Shown here: piece after piece, positions 46,001 to 56,961 of the stretch
How positions within the stretch are numbered: the first letter of the stretch is position 1
Layout: each line of letters begins with the position of its first letter
Assembly: GCA_963971225.1 (NCBI GenBank)
Contig: OZ020270.1
Coordinates: forward strand, 19,577,488-19,641,487
Length of the DNA: 64,000 nt
DNA from: Melieria omissa
Taxonomy: Eukaryota > Arthropoda > Insecta > Diptera > Ulidiidae
Reading direction: 5' to 3'
Position numbers and translations under genes: made by a program
The notes under the pieces: model-generated
Told to the model about the DNA's origin: nothing
Databases searched by the model: none
Seen by the model: the letters and a program-made list of their open reading frames with translations, nothing else

Positions 46001-46130
46001 TAGGTGATGGGCGATCAAGGAGTTGTTAGAAACTAATATAATTTTGCAGGATTGGTACTATGGGCATTTGGCACATTTCCAATATACTAGCTTCTAAAAA
46101 TTTTAAAATCGATTTTTTCACTCCACCCTA
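43087..46130 (-). mobile_element. Complete DNA transposon of an unassigned, hAT-like family
   Basis: The 3044-bp unit has terminal repeats TAGGCTGGAGTGAAAATGTC (left) and TAGGGTGGAGTGAAAAAATC (right, complement), and a perfect 8-bp target duplication CTGCACAT (43079-43086 and 46131-46138). One open frame of 754 codons fills it, with 254 bp after the stop and 525 bp before the ATG. The TAG tip and 8-bp duplication fit the hAT superfamily. No nested element or break is visible, unlike nearly everything around it. Confidence 0.85.
43341..45605 (-). CDS. Putative transposase, 754 aa, family not recognised
   Basis: Intact ORF from the ATG at 45605. Visible parts: a Cys/His cluster CKCSDMVANCKCAKH (residues 126-140), probably zinc-binding; a basic stretch (172-191); an acidic Ser-rich linker (199-220); then a conserved-looking core. 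Candidate RNase H-fold residues are D320 (LFFDG), D395 (GCDGTNVNTG) and E707 (QAVERHV). Between them are WLICLLHANELPLR (421-434), DGGTTGPHGFSGSIGK (441-456) and a hAT-like NHSRWLTTANRILRLY (518-533). I recall similar uncharacterised proteins in aphids, other arthropods and Hydra, but could not check. The catalytic assignment is inference. Its place between terminal repeats makes transposase by far the likeliest role. Confidence 0.75.
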   Translation of the reverse strand: MAVTRDKVSCVIFGAPRNLPTNTLPTYTDLMKKYIQLPQDLKTGNGKYPSFFDISHKLCYEVEEIWQRASLPTVTHAQAIEKLRSFHDKYNTMLKVNKGKKKQPNYQRRLSDFRDKANTLFDLSKCKCSDMVANCKCAKHNKIPANERQFLQDQRGPRKMIIGGTDQVVTSKLKRKAEREEANLKRMKIKKIDDDASKSQPYSAESSEYDTDSFDSATVDNYIPDRESLKTKPNQDRECQNMTISLPSLAIACDRTGVSDRSAAVLATSVLHDLGLVSPNDRSKVIDRSKIRRERSKLRKELRQNEDDHTHKGIDGLFFDGRKDKTLTQVLAVDNKYHRKTISEEHITIVAEPGSSYFNHTSPPSGCSKDIAESLVASFKERNAKTDNIKVVGCDGTNVNTGQKSGVIRRLEETLERPLQWLICLLHANELPLRNLFQSLDGGTTGPHGFSGSIGKRLMTCSEQPVSSFQPVKLTEQLSNVNPNELSTDQRYLLEICNSISKGECSLDLAVRNPGCLNHSRWLTTANRILRLYVSDKKPSRNLKTLVTFIIRVYAPMWFSIKSQPSCKEGARHIHQMLVKSRYLSSKLKGIVDPVIHRNAYFAHPENVLLAMMTDHRPHIRELGLRRVMKARATAVPSGQIRRFKVPAKLNFDAVEYFDMIDWAVCPISEPTVIKAMTDAELTDLITTEVTPTVIFPKFPYHTQAVERHVKLVTEAAIAVCGQKSRDGFIRARIASRQQMPAFESKRDFCHFTL

Positions 46131-46138
46131 CTGCACAT

Positions 46139-46779
46139 TAGCAGAGGAACAGGTGGCTTCTGATTTACCAACATTACATGAATTTAATTTATTTGAATAC
46201 GAATCCCTTTCCTTTTTCAAAGGCTTCTTAAATTTCTTTTGCTTGCACCTCTCATTTTGGCTTAGCTTAAATAATTAAAACTAAAGCAATCACTTGAAAA
46301 AATTATATAAAATTGTTTAACAATTCAATTTAGTTAGGACTCCGACCGCACGCACGAGACCAAGCACTGATTATGATTTCATAATGCACGAAAGAAAATG
46401 ACAAATATGTAAAATAAAATTCCAAAGAACAAAAAAACCCCACAAATAGCTGTTTTTTAAATTCCTATGCCATAAACGCACGCCTTAAATTTGGGTGGGT
46501 TCTGCATTACTTTATAGTTAGCTTATAGTTAGGGACATAAAATCGCATAAGAACAAATAGCAATTAACTGTTCTTTAAAATATGCCAAAAAGCAAAAGTT
46601 GCATTGATTTTTGGGAAGGTCTGCATTACTTTGTAGTTAGCTTATAGTTAGGTTATGAAAGTTAACTAGAAGTGAGTTATTTTTGTAGTCGACTACCGAA
46701 TTGCTTGCAGGGTCAGAGCTTGAAATTTTTGTGCCGTTCTCGTCGTATGAGACTGGACATCTATATGATGAGTTATCTG
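46139..46779. other. No gene; AGTTAG-rich direct repeats
   Basis: TCTGCATTACTTT[A/G]TAGTTAGCTTATAGTTAG occurs at about 46501 and 46619. The 46755-46785 stretch is the complement of 41104-41141, a piece of repeat R. Confidence 0.4.
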
Positions 46780-49305
46780 TGGTTGTAGCAAGCCACCGGC
46801 TGATCGTTTATCGCTTTTGTCAAAATCGTCGGTGTCAGCAGTGGTGCGGTGTTGCCGCATCGGTTGAAATGAAAATACCTGACTGGAAACAACCGACCTG
46901 AGCACTTTTCCCGGTTTTTCACTCAAATACAGCACCGTCTGGCAACAATCACTTTTGTCTGTTTTCAGTTTCTCCCTCTTTCGTCGGAAAATGACAGCTG
47001 AATTTGACAGTAGCGATAAACAATCCTACCAACAAAATACATGTGGTTTTTGGTGTTGCGGGGATGCTATTACCTTGTTCTTGTGCCATGCCCAAAACCA
47101 TCGAATCTATGCATGTACATCAATTGGCGCTTACTCTCTCGGTTCCCTTTACATTTTCCTCACCTTTGGTGCTTCCCGCCCGCGTCTGAAATGAAATAGC
47201 AAAATTATTTCAGATGCGCCTTCTGTATACTATTTATTCTGTGGTTTAATTTATCGGTTTTATCTTTTTTTGCATTTGTTGTGCTTGTTGCTGTTATTGT
47301 TGTTGTCTTTCTGGTTATGCTTGTCATTTCTTGCTGGTAGCTTGTTGGTCTTTTAGTTCAGTCATTGCACTGTTGTTGCACACGCAGTGAGGGCGAAAAA
47401 TTCAAGTTTTTTAAGTGTGTATCCAGCAGTCCATTGCGCCGATCAGTTAAAAATTGAACGGCTGGCGGTAAACGCCGCCATCGACCGTTTATCGGCTAAC
47501 CGCCGCACATTGGGGGAAAACAGGCAAAAACGCACGCATCGCCTGTTTTGAACTCTAGAATCTATAGTTTTTGCACTAGAGAACTGAAATCTCGCTATTA
47601 TCTTCAGAATTCCTTAGAAAATTGTAGGGTGTACTTTTTTTCATTTCCCTTACCAGGAGCTAGTACCCTACAGTCGGAAGTTAAAAGTTTTGAATTATGC
47701 ATAATCAGAAGGAAAAAAATTTATCAATATTTTGATATCTGATTCTCAGGGTTTTTTAATTTGAGCACTTTTCTCAGCACAGGGTTTATGGTTTCTGAAT
47801 GTATGGACATACACAAAAGTTTTGCATAATGGTTTCCATAAGTACAAGATGATTTGTTCCAAAAATTAGAAAAATCCGCCCACTGTTGCGCCCACACCCC
47901 ACACAGACTTTTTTTAAACAATATTAAAATAGGCTCAAATTTTATTGTTATGCATTCAAATCCTCTTTAGACGAAGAAATTTGAATTATGTGACACTTAG
48001 CCCACTTTTACAAAAAAAGGCAAACTCTTTCTTAAAAAAATATATAATTTCAAAACTATTCATTTACTTATATATAGAACTGAAAAAGTTAATTGACGAG
48101 TAAGTTCGGGTAATGTAATATACCTGTTTGTTTCACGGCGATTCCCGACACACTTTGCCTTAAAACACACTTTTTTGGTCTCAAATTGCTCACTGACGCA
48201 TTGTTTAGTATATTTAAGATTTTTAACCAGGGACTTAATTATTATAAGTTTTTTAAGAAATGAATTGCAATGTAACTATTACAATGCAACATGAACTTTA
48301 TTTGTTGATTATAATTATTATTTGCGACAGTTATTTTTTACGTTGCATAATAACTGTTATGAGAAATAAATATTTTTTTCATTTTCGATAATTATTATTT
48401 TGGGATTTGTTTTGTTTACGTTGCTGCATAACTTTTATTTAGGAATTTTTTTATTTTTTTTACGTTGCTTCATAACTTCTATTTATGATTTTGGCTTAAG
48501 TGCAGAATAGCGTACCCTCGTGAAAAAATTAATAAGTATTCTTATACAAAGAAGTTTGGCTCCTGAGTCTAACAAACTAAAAATTTTGCTGGGGAAACGC
48601 CTACCAAAGGCGTGGCACGGGGTCAAAGTTCAAAACTTTTATCAAAATAACTCATTCAATTTTCAATCGATTTATACGATATGAGTATTAAACTAAAGGT
48701 CTTTTTCATACCTTTATTTTGATGTACCACATTATATACTTCATATGTACGAGTAAAAAATTATACGCAAAAAATTATTATTTTTTTATAAAATTTACAA
48801 AACCCGATTTTTGTCTCGAAAAAAACCATAATAAAGATATAATAAATTTGTTACCATATATTCTCTACGGAATTCTCTTTACAACGAAATATAGAACATT
48901 TGAACTTTTTTTGTTTTTATATTTAAATTTAAAGTTAAAAGAATCTGTCTGTAAAATTGAAATGGCGTTTACTAAAGTTATTGATTAGTCGAATCATAGG
49001 AATTGAATATAAAAATACTGAACGCTCCTTACTGAACCTGATGCCGTAGTTAACTCCCATGAGGGTTATTTTTCAAGCGCCCCGGCCGAAGGCCGGCCAC
49101 ACAAAACGTACTTGAATGCATAAATTCTTTGCTTAGTCGCGATATTTAATTAAAACACGCATTGAAAAATAACAAAAATGTATGTTTTTATATTTCTTGG
49201 AAAAGAGAACTCCACACGCTATAATATAGAGTAAATTTTTTTGTACCTGAATAACGAGATTTTTCGAGAAAAAAATCGGGTTTTGTAAATTTTATAAAAA
49301 AAAAT
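46780..49305. repeat. Direct duplication, copy 1
   Basis: It matches 50143 onward almost base for base for about 2.5 kb at an offset of about 3.36 kb. Differences seen are scattered single bases (for example GCTTGTCATT/GCTTGGCATT). It includes repeat R (to about 47245), a low-complexity GTT-rich stretch, AT-rich DNA without a gene (47246-48232), a foldback left arm from CAGGGACTTAATTATTATA at 48236, and a truncated element L from 48492. Confidence 0.9.
48492..49305. mobile_element. Element L, copy truncated on the right
   Basis: It has the left arm TGGCTTAAGTGCAGAATAGC and one 159-bp internal unit (48994 on), then stops where unrelated DNA begins (ATCGGCCTTATGC, 49306). The same left junction is at 51851, because the flanks are part of the duplication. 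Confidence 0.7.
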
Positions 49306-49679
49306 AATCGGCCTTATGCTGAATGTCGTCTCACTCATCGTTGACGATCGTCTATGTGTATCGGCAAATCTATCGTTTCGTCGACACTTCGGTATGCTGT
49401 ACAAGCAACGTAGACGAAACGTTGTGCACTGAATAAACACGGCAACTCTATGAGTGGGAAATTTTTTGTTTTGGGTATTTCACGTGGGAAATTCTGTTAC
49501 TTCAAATGATGTGTGTTTATTTGAAAAATAAATGGATTACGAGCTGTTTTTTTTTCAAGCGACGAGGAAGAAAATAAATCTTTGACGGTGCAGCGGAGGC
49601 TGTTAATGCAAACAGTGGACTTATTTGCGTTGCCTGAAACCAAGTAATTTATTTTTCTTTGACCAATGCAAGTGGAGCC
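49306..49679. other. No gene seen between the duplication copies
   Basis: Unique-looking, moderately AT-rich. ACGAAACG and its complement recur around 49325-49440, suggesting a decayed inverted-repeat element. Confidence 0.35.
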
Positions 49680-50050
49680 CCCACTGGGAGGAAGGATGCG
49701 GCCTCGGTAAGCAGCGTTCTGCTCCGACGAGTTCGCCCACCTCGCAGTGGCCTACGATACCTTGTGCCCTGGCACCCAAAATAATGAGACGTTGGAGCCT
49801 TTAGCTAGGGTGATTAAGAATTTTTGGAAGTCCAAGACGAGCCTAGATGAGGTGGTCGCCTCCGCGAGCGGCTTGATGGCTGCCTGACTGTCCGAGTATA
49901 TGTGGACATCCGCTTTGTACGCGTTTTCGCAGATAAGTCATATAGAAACCTGGTAAATGGCCATTACTTCTGCCTGGAAGACACTGCAATGATCAGGTGG
50001 AAGGAAAAGCTGGGGCTTCGCTTCGCTGACTGCAGAAAATACCACAGCCA
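49680..50050 (-). pseudogene. LINE RNase H domain fragment
   Basis: Translated on the minus strand with in-frame stops, this gives FQAEVMAIYQVS, then HIYSDSQAAIKPLAE, then SLFWVPGHK, the E, D and H blocks of the RNase H domain of I/R1-type LINEs. It resembles the better copy at 62179-62781. The rest of the LINE is absent. It abuts a short piece of mariner DNA at about 50050. Confidence 0.65.
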
Positions 50051-52054
50051 ACCTCTTAATTGAAATGGCAACACTGCTCCCGTCAACAGTCATCTGTCAG
50101 TTGACTCTTGTCAAAAATTGAACCATGGCTGAACTACAAGGTTGTAGCAAGCCACCGGCTGATCGTTTATCGCTTTTGTCAAAATCGTCGGTGTCAGCAG
50201 TGGTGCGGTGTTGCCGCATCGGTTGAAATTAAAATACCTGACTGAAAACAACTGACCTAAACACTTTTCCCGTTTTTTCACTCAAATACAGCACCGTCTG
50301 GCAACAATCACTTTTGTCTGTTTTCAGTTTCTCCCTCTTTCGTCGGAAAATGACAGCTGAATTTGACAGTAGCGATAAACAATCCTACCAACAAAATACA
50401 TGTGGTTTTTGGTGTTGCGGGGATGCTATTACCTTGTTCTTGTGCCATGCCCAAAACCATCGAATCTATGCATGTACATCAATTGGCGCTTACTCTCTCG
50501 GTTCCCTTTACATTTTCCTCACCTTTGTTGCTTCCCGCCCGCGTCTGAAATGAAATAGCAAAATTATTTCAGATGCGCCTTCTGTATACTATTTATTCTG
50601 TGGTTTAATTTATCGGTTTTATCTTTTTTTGCATTTGTTGTGCTTGTTGCTGTTATTGTTGTTGTCTTTCTGGTTATGCTTGGCATTTCTTGCTGGTAGC
50701 TTGTTGGTCTTTTAGTTCAGTCATTGCACTGTTGTTGCACACGCAGTGAGGGCGAAAAATGCAAGTTTTTTAAGTGTGTATCCAGCAGTCCATTGCGCCG
50801 ATCAGTTAAAAATTGAACGGCTGGCGGTAAACGCCGCCATCGACCGTTTATCGGCTAACCGCCGCACATTGGGGAAAAACAGGCAAAAACGCACGCATCG
50901 CCTGTTTTGAACTCTAGAATCTATAGTTTTTGCACTAGAGAACTGAAATCTCGCTATTATCTTCAGAATTCCTTAGAAAATTGTAGGGTGTACTTTTTTT
51001 CATTTCCCTTACCAGGAGCTAGTACCCTACAGTCGGAAGTTAAAAGTTTTGAATTATGCATAATCAGAAGGAAAAAAATTTATCAATATTTTGATATCTG
51101 ATTCTCAGGGTTTTTTAATTTGAGCACTTTTCTCAGCACAGGGTTTATGGTTTCTGAATGTATGGACATACACAAAAGTTTTGCATAATGGTTTCCATAA
51201 GTACAAGATGATTTGTTCCAAAAATTAGAAAAATCCGCCCACTGTTGCGCCCACACCCCACACAGACTTTTTTTAAACAATATTAAAATAGGCTCAAATT
51301 TTATTGTTATGCATTCAAAACCTCTTTAGACGAAGAAATTTGAATTATGTGACACTTAGCCCACTTTTACAAAAAAAGGCAAACTCTTTCTTAAAAAAAT
51401 ATATAATTTCAAAACTATTCATTTACTTATATATAGAACTGAAAAAGTTAATTGACGAGTAAGTTCGGGTAATGTAATATACCTGTTTGTTTCACGGCGA
51501 TTCCCGACACACTTTGCCTTAAAACACACTTTTTTGGTCTCAAATTGCTCACTGACGCATTGTTTAGTATATTTAAGATTTTTAACCAGGGACTTAATTA
51601 TTATAAGTTTTTTAAGAAATGAATTGCAATGTAACTATTACAATGCAACATGAACTTTATTTGTTGATTATAATTATTATTTGCGACAGTTATTTTTTAC
51701 GTTGCATAATAACTGTTATGAGAAATAAATATTTTTTTCATTTTCGATAATTATTATTTTGGGATTTGTTTTGTTTACGTTGCTGCATAACTTTTATTTA
51801 GGAATTTTTTTATTTTTTTTACGTTGCTTCATAACTTCTATTTATGATTTTGGCTTAAGTGCAGAATAGCGTACCCTCGTGAAAAAATTAATAAGTATTC
51901 TTATACAAAGAAGTTTGGCTCCTGAGTCTAACAAACTAAAAATTTTGCTGGGGAAACGCCTACCAAAGGCGTGGCACGGGGTCAAAGTTCAAAACTTTTA
52001 TCAAAATAACTCATTCAATTTTCAATCGATTTATACGATATGAGTATTAAACTA

Positions 52055-52383
52055 AGCCGTCGTGGCTCAGTTGGTTAGTGCGCGGTCCAACGAGTCGCAT
52101 GCAGAGCGACGCAAGATCGAATTCTGCATGTAGTAACACCTAAAAAAAATAACGGGAAACTCGTTTTCTCTTTCGGTGGCTGTCCTCTCAGCTGGAAATG
52201 GCAAACCTCTGAGAGCAAAAATTGCCTATGAAAAAGCTCCCAACCTGCCGTTCGGAACCGGCATAAAACTGTAGGTCCCTTCCACCCGCGTACAAAATTC
52301 ACACGCACAACACGGGTGGTTGCGGGAAGCTAGGCCTTAGTCTCGCGTAAGCGGGCTGTCGTGCCAGTCAATTATTAATTATT
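52055..52383 (+). mobile_element. tRNA-derived SINE, family S1, very young copy
   Basis: A box TGGCTCAGTTGG; body as at 19464; tail ATTATTAATTATT. A perfect 15-bp duplication ATGAGTATTAAACTA (52040-52054 and 52384-52398). Copy 1 of the duplication has the intact empty site near 48690, so insertion came after or between the duplicates. Confidence 0.95.
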
Positions 52384-52914
52384 ATGAGTATTAAACTAAA
52401 GGTCTTTTTCATACCTTTATATTGATGTACAACATTATATACTTTATATGTACGAGTAAAAAATTATACGCAAAAAATTATTATTTTTTTATAAAATTTA
52501 CAAAACCCGATTTTTGTCTCGAAAAAACCATAATAAAGATATAATAAATTTGTTACCATATATTCTCTACGGAATTCTCTTTACAACGAAATATAGAACA
52601 TTTGAACTTTTTTTGTTTTTATATTTAAATTTAAAGTTAAAAGAATCTGCCTGTAAAATTGAAATGGCGTTTACTAAAGTTATTGCTTAGTCGAATCATA
52701 GGAATTTAATATAAAAATACTGTACGCTCCTTACTGAACCTGATGCCGTAGTTAACTCCCATGAGGGTTATTTTTCAAGCGCCCCGGCCGAAGGCCGGCC
52801 ACACAAAAGGTACTTGAATGCAGAAATTCTTTGCTTAGGCGCGATATTTTCGAATCATAGGAATTGAATATAAAAATACTGTACGCTCCTTACTGAACCT
52901 GATGCCGTAGTTAA

Positions 52915-53411
52915 CCCATTAAAACCTGACCCCAGAAGGGCTTGTGCGATTTCCATAAAATTTTTCACAATCTTAGTAATTGACCTAATCAAGAAAAAAA
53001 ATCAAGCAAATAATTCATACCCCCACCCCCTGAACCAGGAGGGTACGTTGCGCAAACGCAATTTGGCCCTTAGTCACATACAAAACATAAAATTAAAAAA
53101 AAAAAAAAATTTTTTTAACTTATTTTTAAATAGTTTAGCATCACAAAATGCAGCCCACAAAGGGATTTTGATAGGTTTGAAGAATAAGTATTTTTAATTG
53201 AATTTCAAAAATTCCCCAAAAAAAACCTTTGACTTTGGATCGAAAAAAAGATATGAATATTTAAAAAATTTTGAAATTTGAGTATGGCAGAATCTAAAAC
53301 GATCAATTCGAATCCAATTCTACCCATTTTCAAGTCTTATATCTTTATGAATTACTTAATGTAGCGAAATTCCCAAACGTTGCGCAAACGCAACGCTCAG
53401 GGCTTAATGGG
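52915..53411. mobile_element. piggyBac-type MITE (497 bp)
   Basis: TTAA at 52911-52914 and 53412-53415; tips CCCATTAA and TTAATGGG. GTTGCGCAAACGCAA recurs near both ends (about 53045 and 53380). Empty sites (GTAGTTAACTCCCATG) exist in the neighbouring 159-bp units and in copy 1. Confidence 0.85.
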
Positions 53412-54194
53412 TTAACTCCCATGAGGGTTATTTTTTAAGCGCCCCGGCCGAAGGCCGGCTACACAAAACGTACTTGAATGCAGAAATTCTTTGCTTAGGC
53501 GCGATATTTTCGAATCATAGGAATTGAATATAAAAATACTGAACGCTCCTTACTGAACCTGATGCCGTAGTTAACTCCCATGAGGGTTATTTTTCAAGCG
53601 CCCCGGCCGAAGGCCGGCCACACAAAACGTACTTGAATGCATAAATTCTTTGCTTAGTCGCGATATTTAATTAAAACACGCATTGAAAAATAACAAAAAT
53701 GTATGTTTTTATATTTCTTGGAAAAGAGAACTCCACACGCTATAATATAGAGTAAATTTTTTTGTACCTGAATAACGAGATTTTTCGAGAAAAAAATCGG
53801 GTTTTGTAAATTTTATAAAAAAAAATAATAATATATAATAATAATAATATTAATAATAATAATAATAATGAATAAATATTTTTTGCTTATAATTTTTTAC
53901 TCGTACATATAAAGTATAAAATGTGGTACATCAAAATAAAGGTATGAAAAAGACCTTTCGTTTGATACCCATATCGTATATTTCGATTGAAAATTGACTG
54001 AGTTATTTTGATAAAAGTTTTAAACTCTGACCCCGTGCCACGCCTTTGGTAGGCCTTTTCCTAGCAAAATTTTTAGTTTGTTCGACTCAGACTCAAACTT
54101 CTTTGTATAAGCATACTTATTAATTTTTTCACGAGGGTACGCTATTCTGCACTTGTTCCATGATTTTTTTTGTTATTTACGTTGCCGATAACTA

Positions 54195-55085
54195 CGAGGG
54201 CGGGTCAATAAGTCCGTGACTTTTTGAATTTCCCGCCTCTTAATTGAAATGGCAACACTGCTCCCGTCAACAGTCATCTGTCAGTTGACTCTTGTCAAAA
54301 ATTTAACCATGGCTGAACTACAAGGTTGTAGCAAGCCACCGGCTGATCGTTTATCGCTTTTGTCAAAATCGTCGGTGTCAGCAGTGGTGCGGTGTTGCCG
54401 CATCGGTTGAAATTAAAATACCTGACTGAAAACAACTGACCTAAACACTTTTCCCGTTTTTTCACTCAAATACAGCACCGTCTGGCAACAATCACTTTTG
54501 TCTGTTTTCAGTTTCTCCCTCTTTCGTCGGAAAATGACAGCTGAATTTGACAGTAGCGATAAACAATCCTACCAACAAAATACATATGGTTTTTGGTGTT
54601 GCGGGATGCTATTACCTTGTTCTTGTGCCATGAATTGAACAACCTGCGACATTTAGTTTGTTTTTGACAGCCGTTAATATCAGACTACCGCGTTGACTGA
54701 GAAGAAAATGGAAAAAAGTAAATTTCGTGTGCACGGGTGCACACATGTGCAGTTTTCATGGCAAAAATCCATGAATTGGGCTACGAATTGCTCCCTCATC
54801 CCTCCTATTCACCCAATCTAGCCCCAAGTGACTATTTCTTGTTCCCAAACTTGAAGAAATGGCTCGGCGGAAAGAGATTTGCCTCCAATGACGAAGTCAT
54901 CTCACAAAGAAATGCCTATTTTGAAGACCTCGACAAATCATATTTTTCGGAAGGGATAAAAAACTGGAGAAACGTTGGGCTAAGTGTATAGATCTCAAAG
55001 GAGACTACGTTGAAAAATAAAATAACTTTTTATCTAAAAACCTGTCTTTCATTAAAAAAGTCACGGACTTATTGACCCGCCCTCG
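54195..55085 (+). pseudogene. Mariner element, internally replaced
   Basis: Terminal repeats CGAGGGCGGGTCAATAAGTC and complement, flanked by TA (54193-54194 and 55086-55087). Only the transposase C-terminal third is open (54737-54991: HPSYSPNLAPSDYFLFPNLKKWLGG, the third Asp block). A start-like ATGGAAAAAAGTAAATTTCG is near 54708. About 310 bp of repeat R (54321-54632) sits inside. Helix-turn-helix and the first two Asp blocks are lost. Confidence 0.8.
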
Positions 55086-55087
55086 TA

Positions 55088-55605
55088 TTATGTGAAAGAA
55101 AATTTTTTTTCCGTTGCCCCATAACTTTTATGAAAGAAATTTTTTTTATTTACGTTGCCTTACCACATTTTGAGTATGAATGGATTTTGAAATGTTTAGT
55201 TGTTGGTGGAAATTAGGTTTCTGCAGTTAATTTGCGTTTGTCAATTTAAAACAATTAAAAATTAATTAATATCCAAAATGTAGTAATTTAACGTCAAAAA
55301 TTGTTTTCCCAAATAATAGTTATCGGCAACGTAAATGAAAAAAATCATAAATAAAAGTTATGAGACAACGTAAAAAAATATATTTCTCAAAATAATAGTT
55401 ATCGGTAACGTAAATTAAAAAAGTCATAAATAAAAGTTATGAAGCAATGTAACAAAAAATCCCAAAATAATAATTATCGACAACGAAAAATATATTTGTT
55501 ACTGATAAGAGTTATTATGCAAGTAAAAAAAAATTATTACATGACAATAGTTATAGGCGACGTAAAAATCCAAATATTTCCGTCTGATAAAAGTGGCGGG
55601 TAATG
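55088..55605. repeat. Right arm of a third foldback element
   Basis: Units around ATAACTTTTAT...ACGTTGC and their complements (CAACGTAAA...ATAATAGTTATC) mirror the left arm at 51596-51850. Around 55170-55290 is the turn. The mariner at 54195 and element L at 51851 both lie within this foldback. Confidence 0.6.
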
Positions 55606-55655
55606 TGATATACCATCGGCGGATAATATGATATACCCGAAAAAACCTTATTTAA

Positions 55656-56385
55656 GGGAAGGCTCCCCTGGATTTGGGCAAAAATAAGGCAAAGTTTGTA
55701 ATTTTTTTGTGGGATAATGAAAAGCCGTACAAACTTCCGGTTTTGACTATTAAATTCGTCTATTATTTAGGAGTTTAAAAAGTTAAAAAACTTGATGAAA
55801 TTCAAAATGGCGGCTACAAAATGGCGATTTCCGTAGGCCTCTGCGCGCCAAACATCGCTCGAGAACTGTAATCCTGCAGCCTCTTGTAGTGGACTGAAAT
55901 CAAAAAGCATTGTCATTACTTAAAGATAACAAAATTGTCTGTGAATTGAACCAGACTCAAAAAATTGAAACGAAAAATTCTTGCACAATGAATATTTGAA
56001 GAAAAAAGTTAAATTTTTTGCACCTTTTTTTAATTTCAACCACATTTAAAAATTAAAAATAAATAACTATTTATGCAAATTGTAGGTTCAAGGCATACAG
56101 AAAATCAAATACATTCGAGCAGTTTTTAGATGAAGAAAATCGGATCATTAGATCAAGTCCGGTGATTTCAGTTAGATTGGAAAAAATGGTTTCGAGATAA
56201 ACGCGTTTGAAGCAAATTAGAGCAGTGGAGCGTCCCGTAGCGCGCGTGAGACAGGTGTGTTCTCCCATGAAAATACGCGTCGTATCAAAAAATCCTTTTA
56301 CACACATATTCTACATATATGTAGCCTTCGTTTTATGCAAAAAAAAAAAAACCATTTTTCGGTCCAAATCCAGGGGAGCCTTCCC
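55656..56385. mobile_element. TTAA-target element T7 (730 bp)
   Basis: TTAA at 55652-55655 and 56386-56389; terminal repeats GGGAAGGCTCCCCTGGATTT and complement. Core GAGATAAACGCGTTTGAAG near 56196. TGAAATCAAAAAG near 55896 matches T1 and T6. Confidence 0.8.
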
Positions 56386-56389
56386 TTAA

Positions 56390-56897
56390 CAGATGTATTT
56401 ATTTCAAACTTGGTGAAAATACTCCAAATCAAAAATAATTATTTCATTTCATCGTTTTTTATAGACAGTCACAATCTGACGAGGTAAACCAAGGGTTAAA
56501 AATTTGTATCGAGAAACATGATTTCATGGATTTTTTTATCTGAAACTTAACCAGAACAGATTTCCGAGATTATACTACTTTAAATATTATAAAATAAAGT
56601 ATATAAACATTTATGTATACAAATATTACTGCTGTCATAAGCTCGGGTACTTTTATGTACTATTTCACATTACCCAAACTTTGGTATATCACATTACCCG
56701 AAATTGATTTTTTGCGAGAAAAATATTATTAAAAAACAATAATAATTTTGTTGTTTGTTTTGCAAGCTCATCATCGATATCACTGATTTACTTTTAATTG
56801 GCCTCGAACTTTCTAATAAAATATTTTTTATACCTTTTGGGCTTTCAAACTTTATAACCAATAACTTGTGCAAGCACTACTCAAAGCACTTCATCAC
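56390..56897. other. No gene; AT-rich
   Basis: GGTATATCACATTACCCGAA near 56680 mirrors GGGTAATGTGATATACC near 55607, so T7 sits inside a small palindromic stretch. Nothing else is recognised. Confidence 0.4.
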
Positions 56898-56961
56898 ACT
56901 GGGCCTAATGAATAAACTATAAGCAATTGCTTTTTCTTAAGATTTCTGGCCTTTTACTTAA

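Larger units (their letters stand above)
50143..53830. repeat. Direct duplication, copy 2, with later insertions
   Basis: It is the near-identical partner of 46780-49305. It differs mainly by a SINE at 52055-52383, a piggyBac miniature at 52915-53411 and extra 159-bp units. Its left edge (50068-50142) carries mariner DNA shared with 54238-54320 that copy 1 lacks. Confidence 0.9.
51851..54160. mobile_element. Element L, complete copy with long terminal inverted repeats
   Basis: The arms are roughly 400 bp, starting TGGCTTAAGTGCAG and ending CTGCACTTGTTCCA. The target duplication is TGATTT or ATGATTT (before 51851 and after 54160). Internal 159-bp units start at 52695, 52853 and 53513, each with a GC-rich hairpin GGCCGAAGGCCGGCC. 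No coding sequence, so nonautonomous. A 6-7-bp duplication would suit P-like or Dada-type elements; class unproven. Confidence 0.75.
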
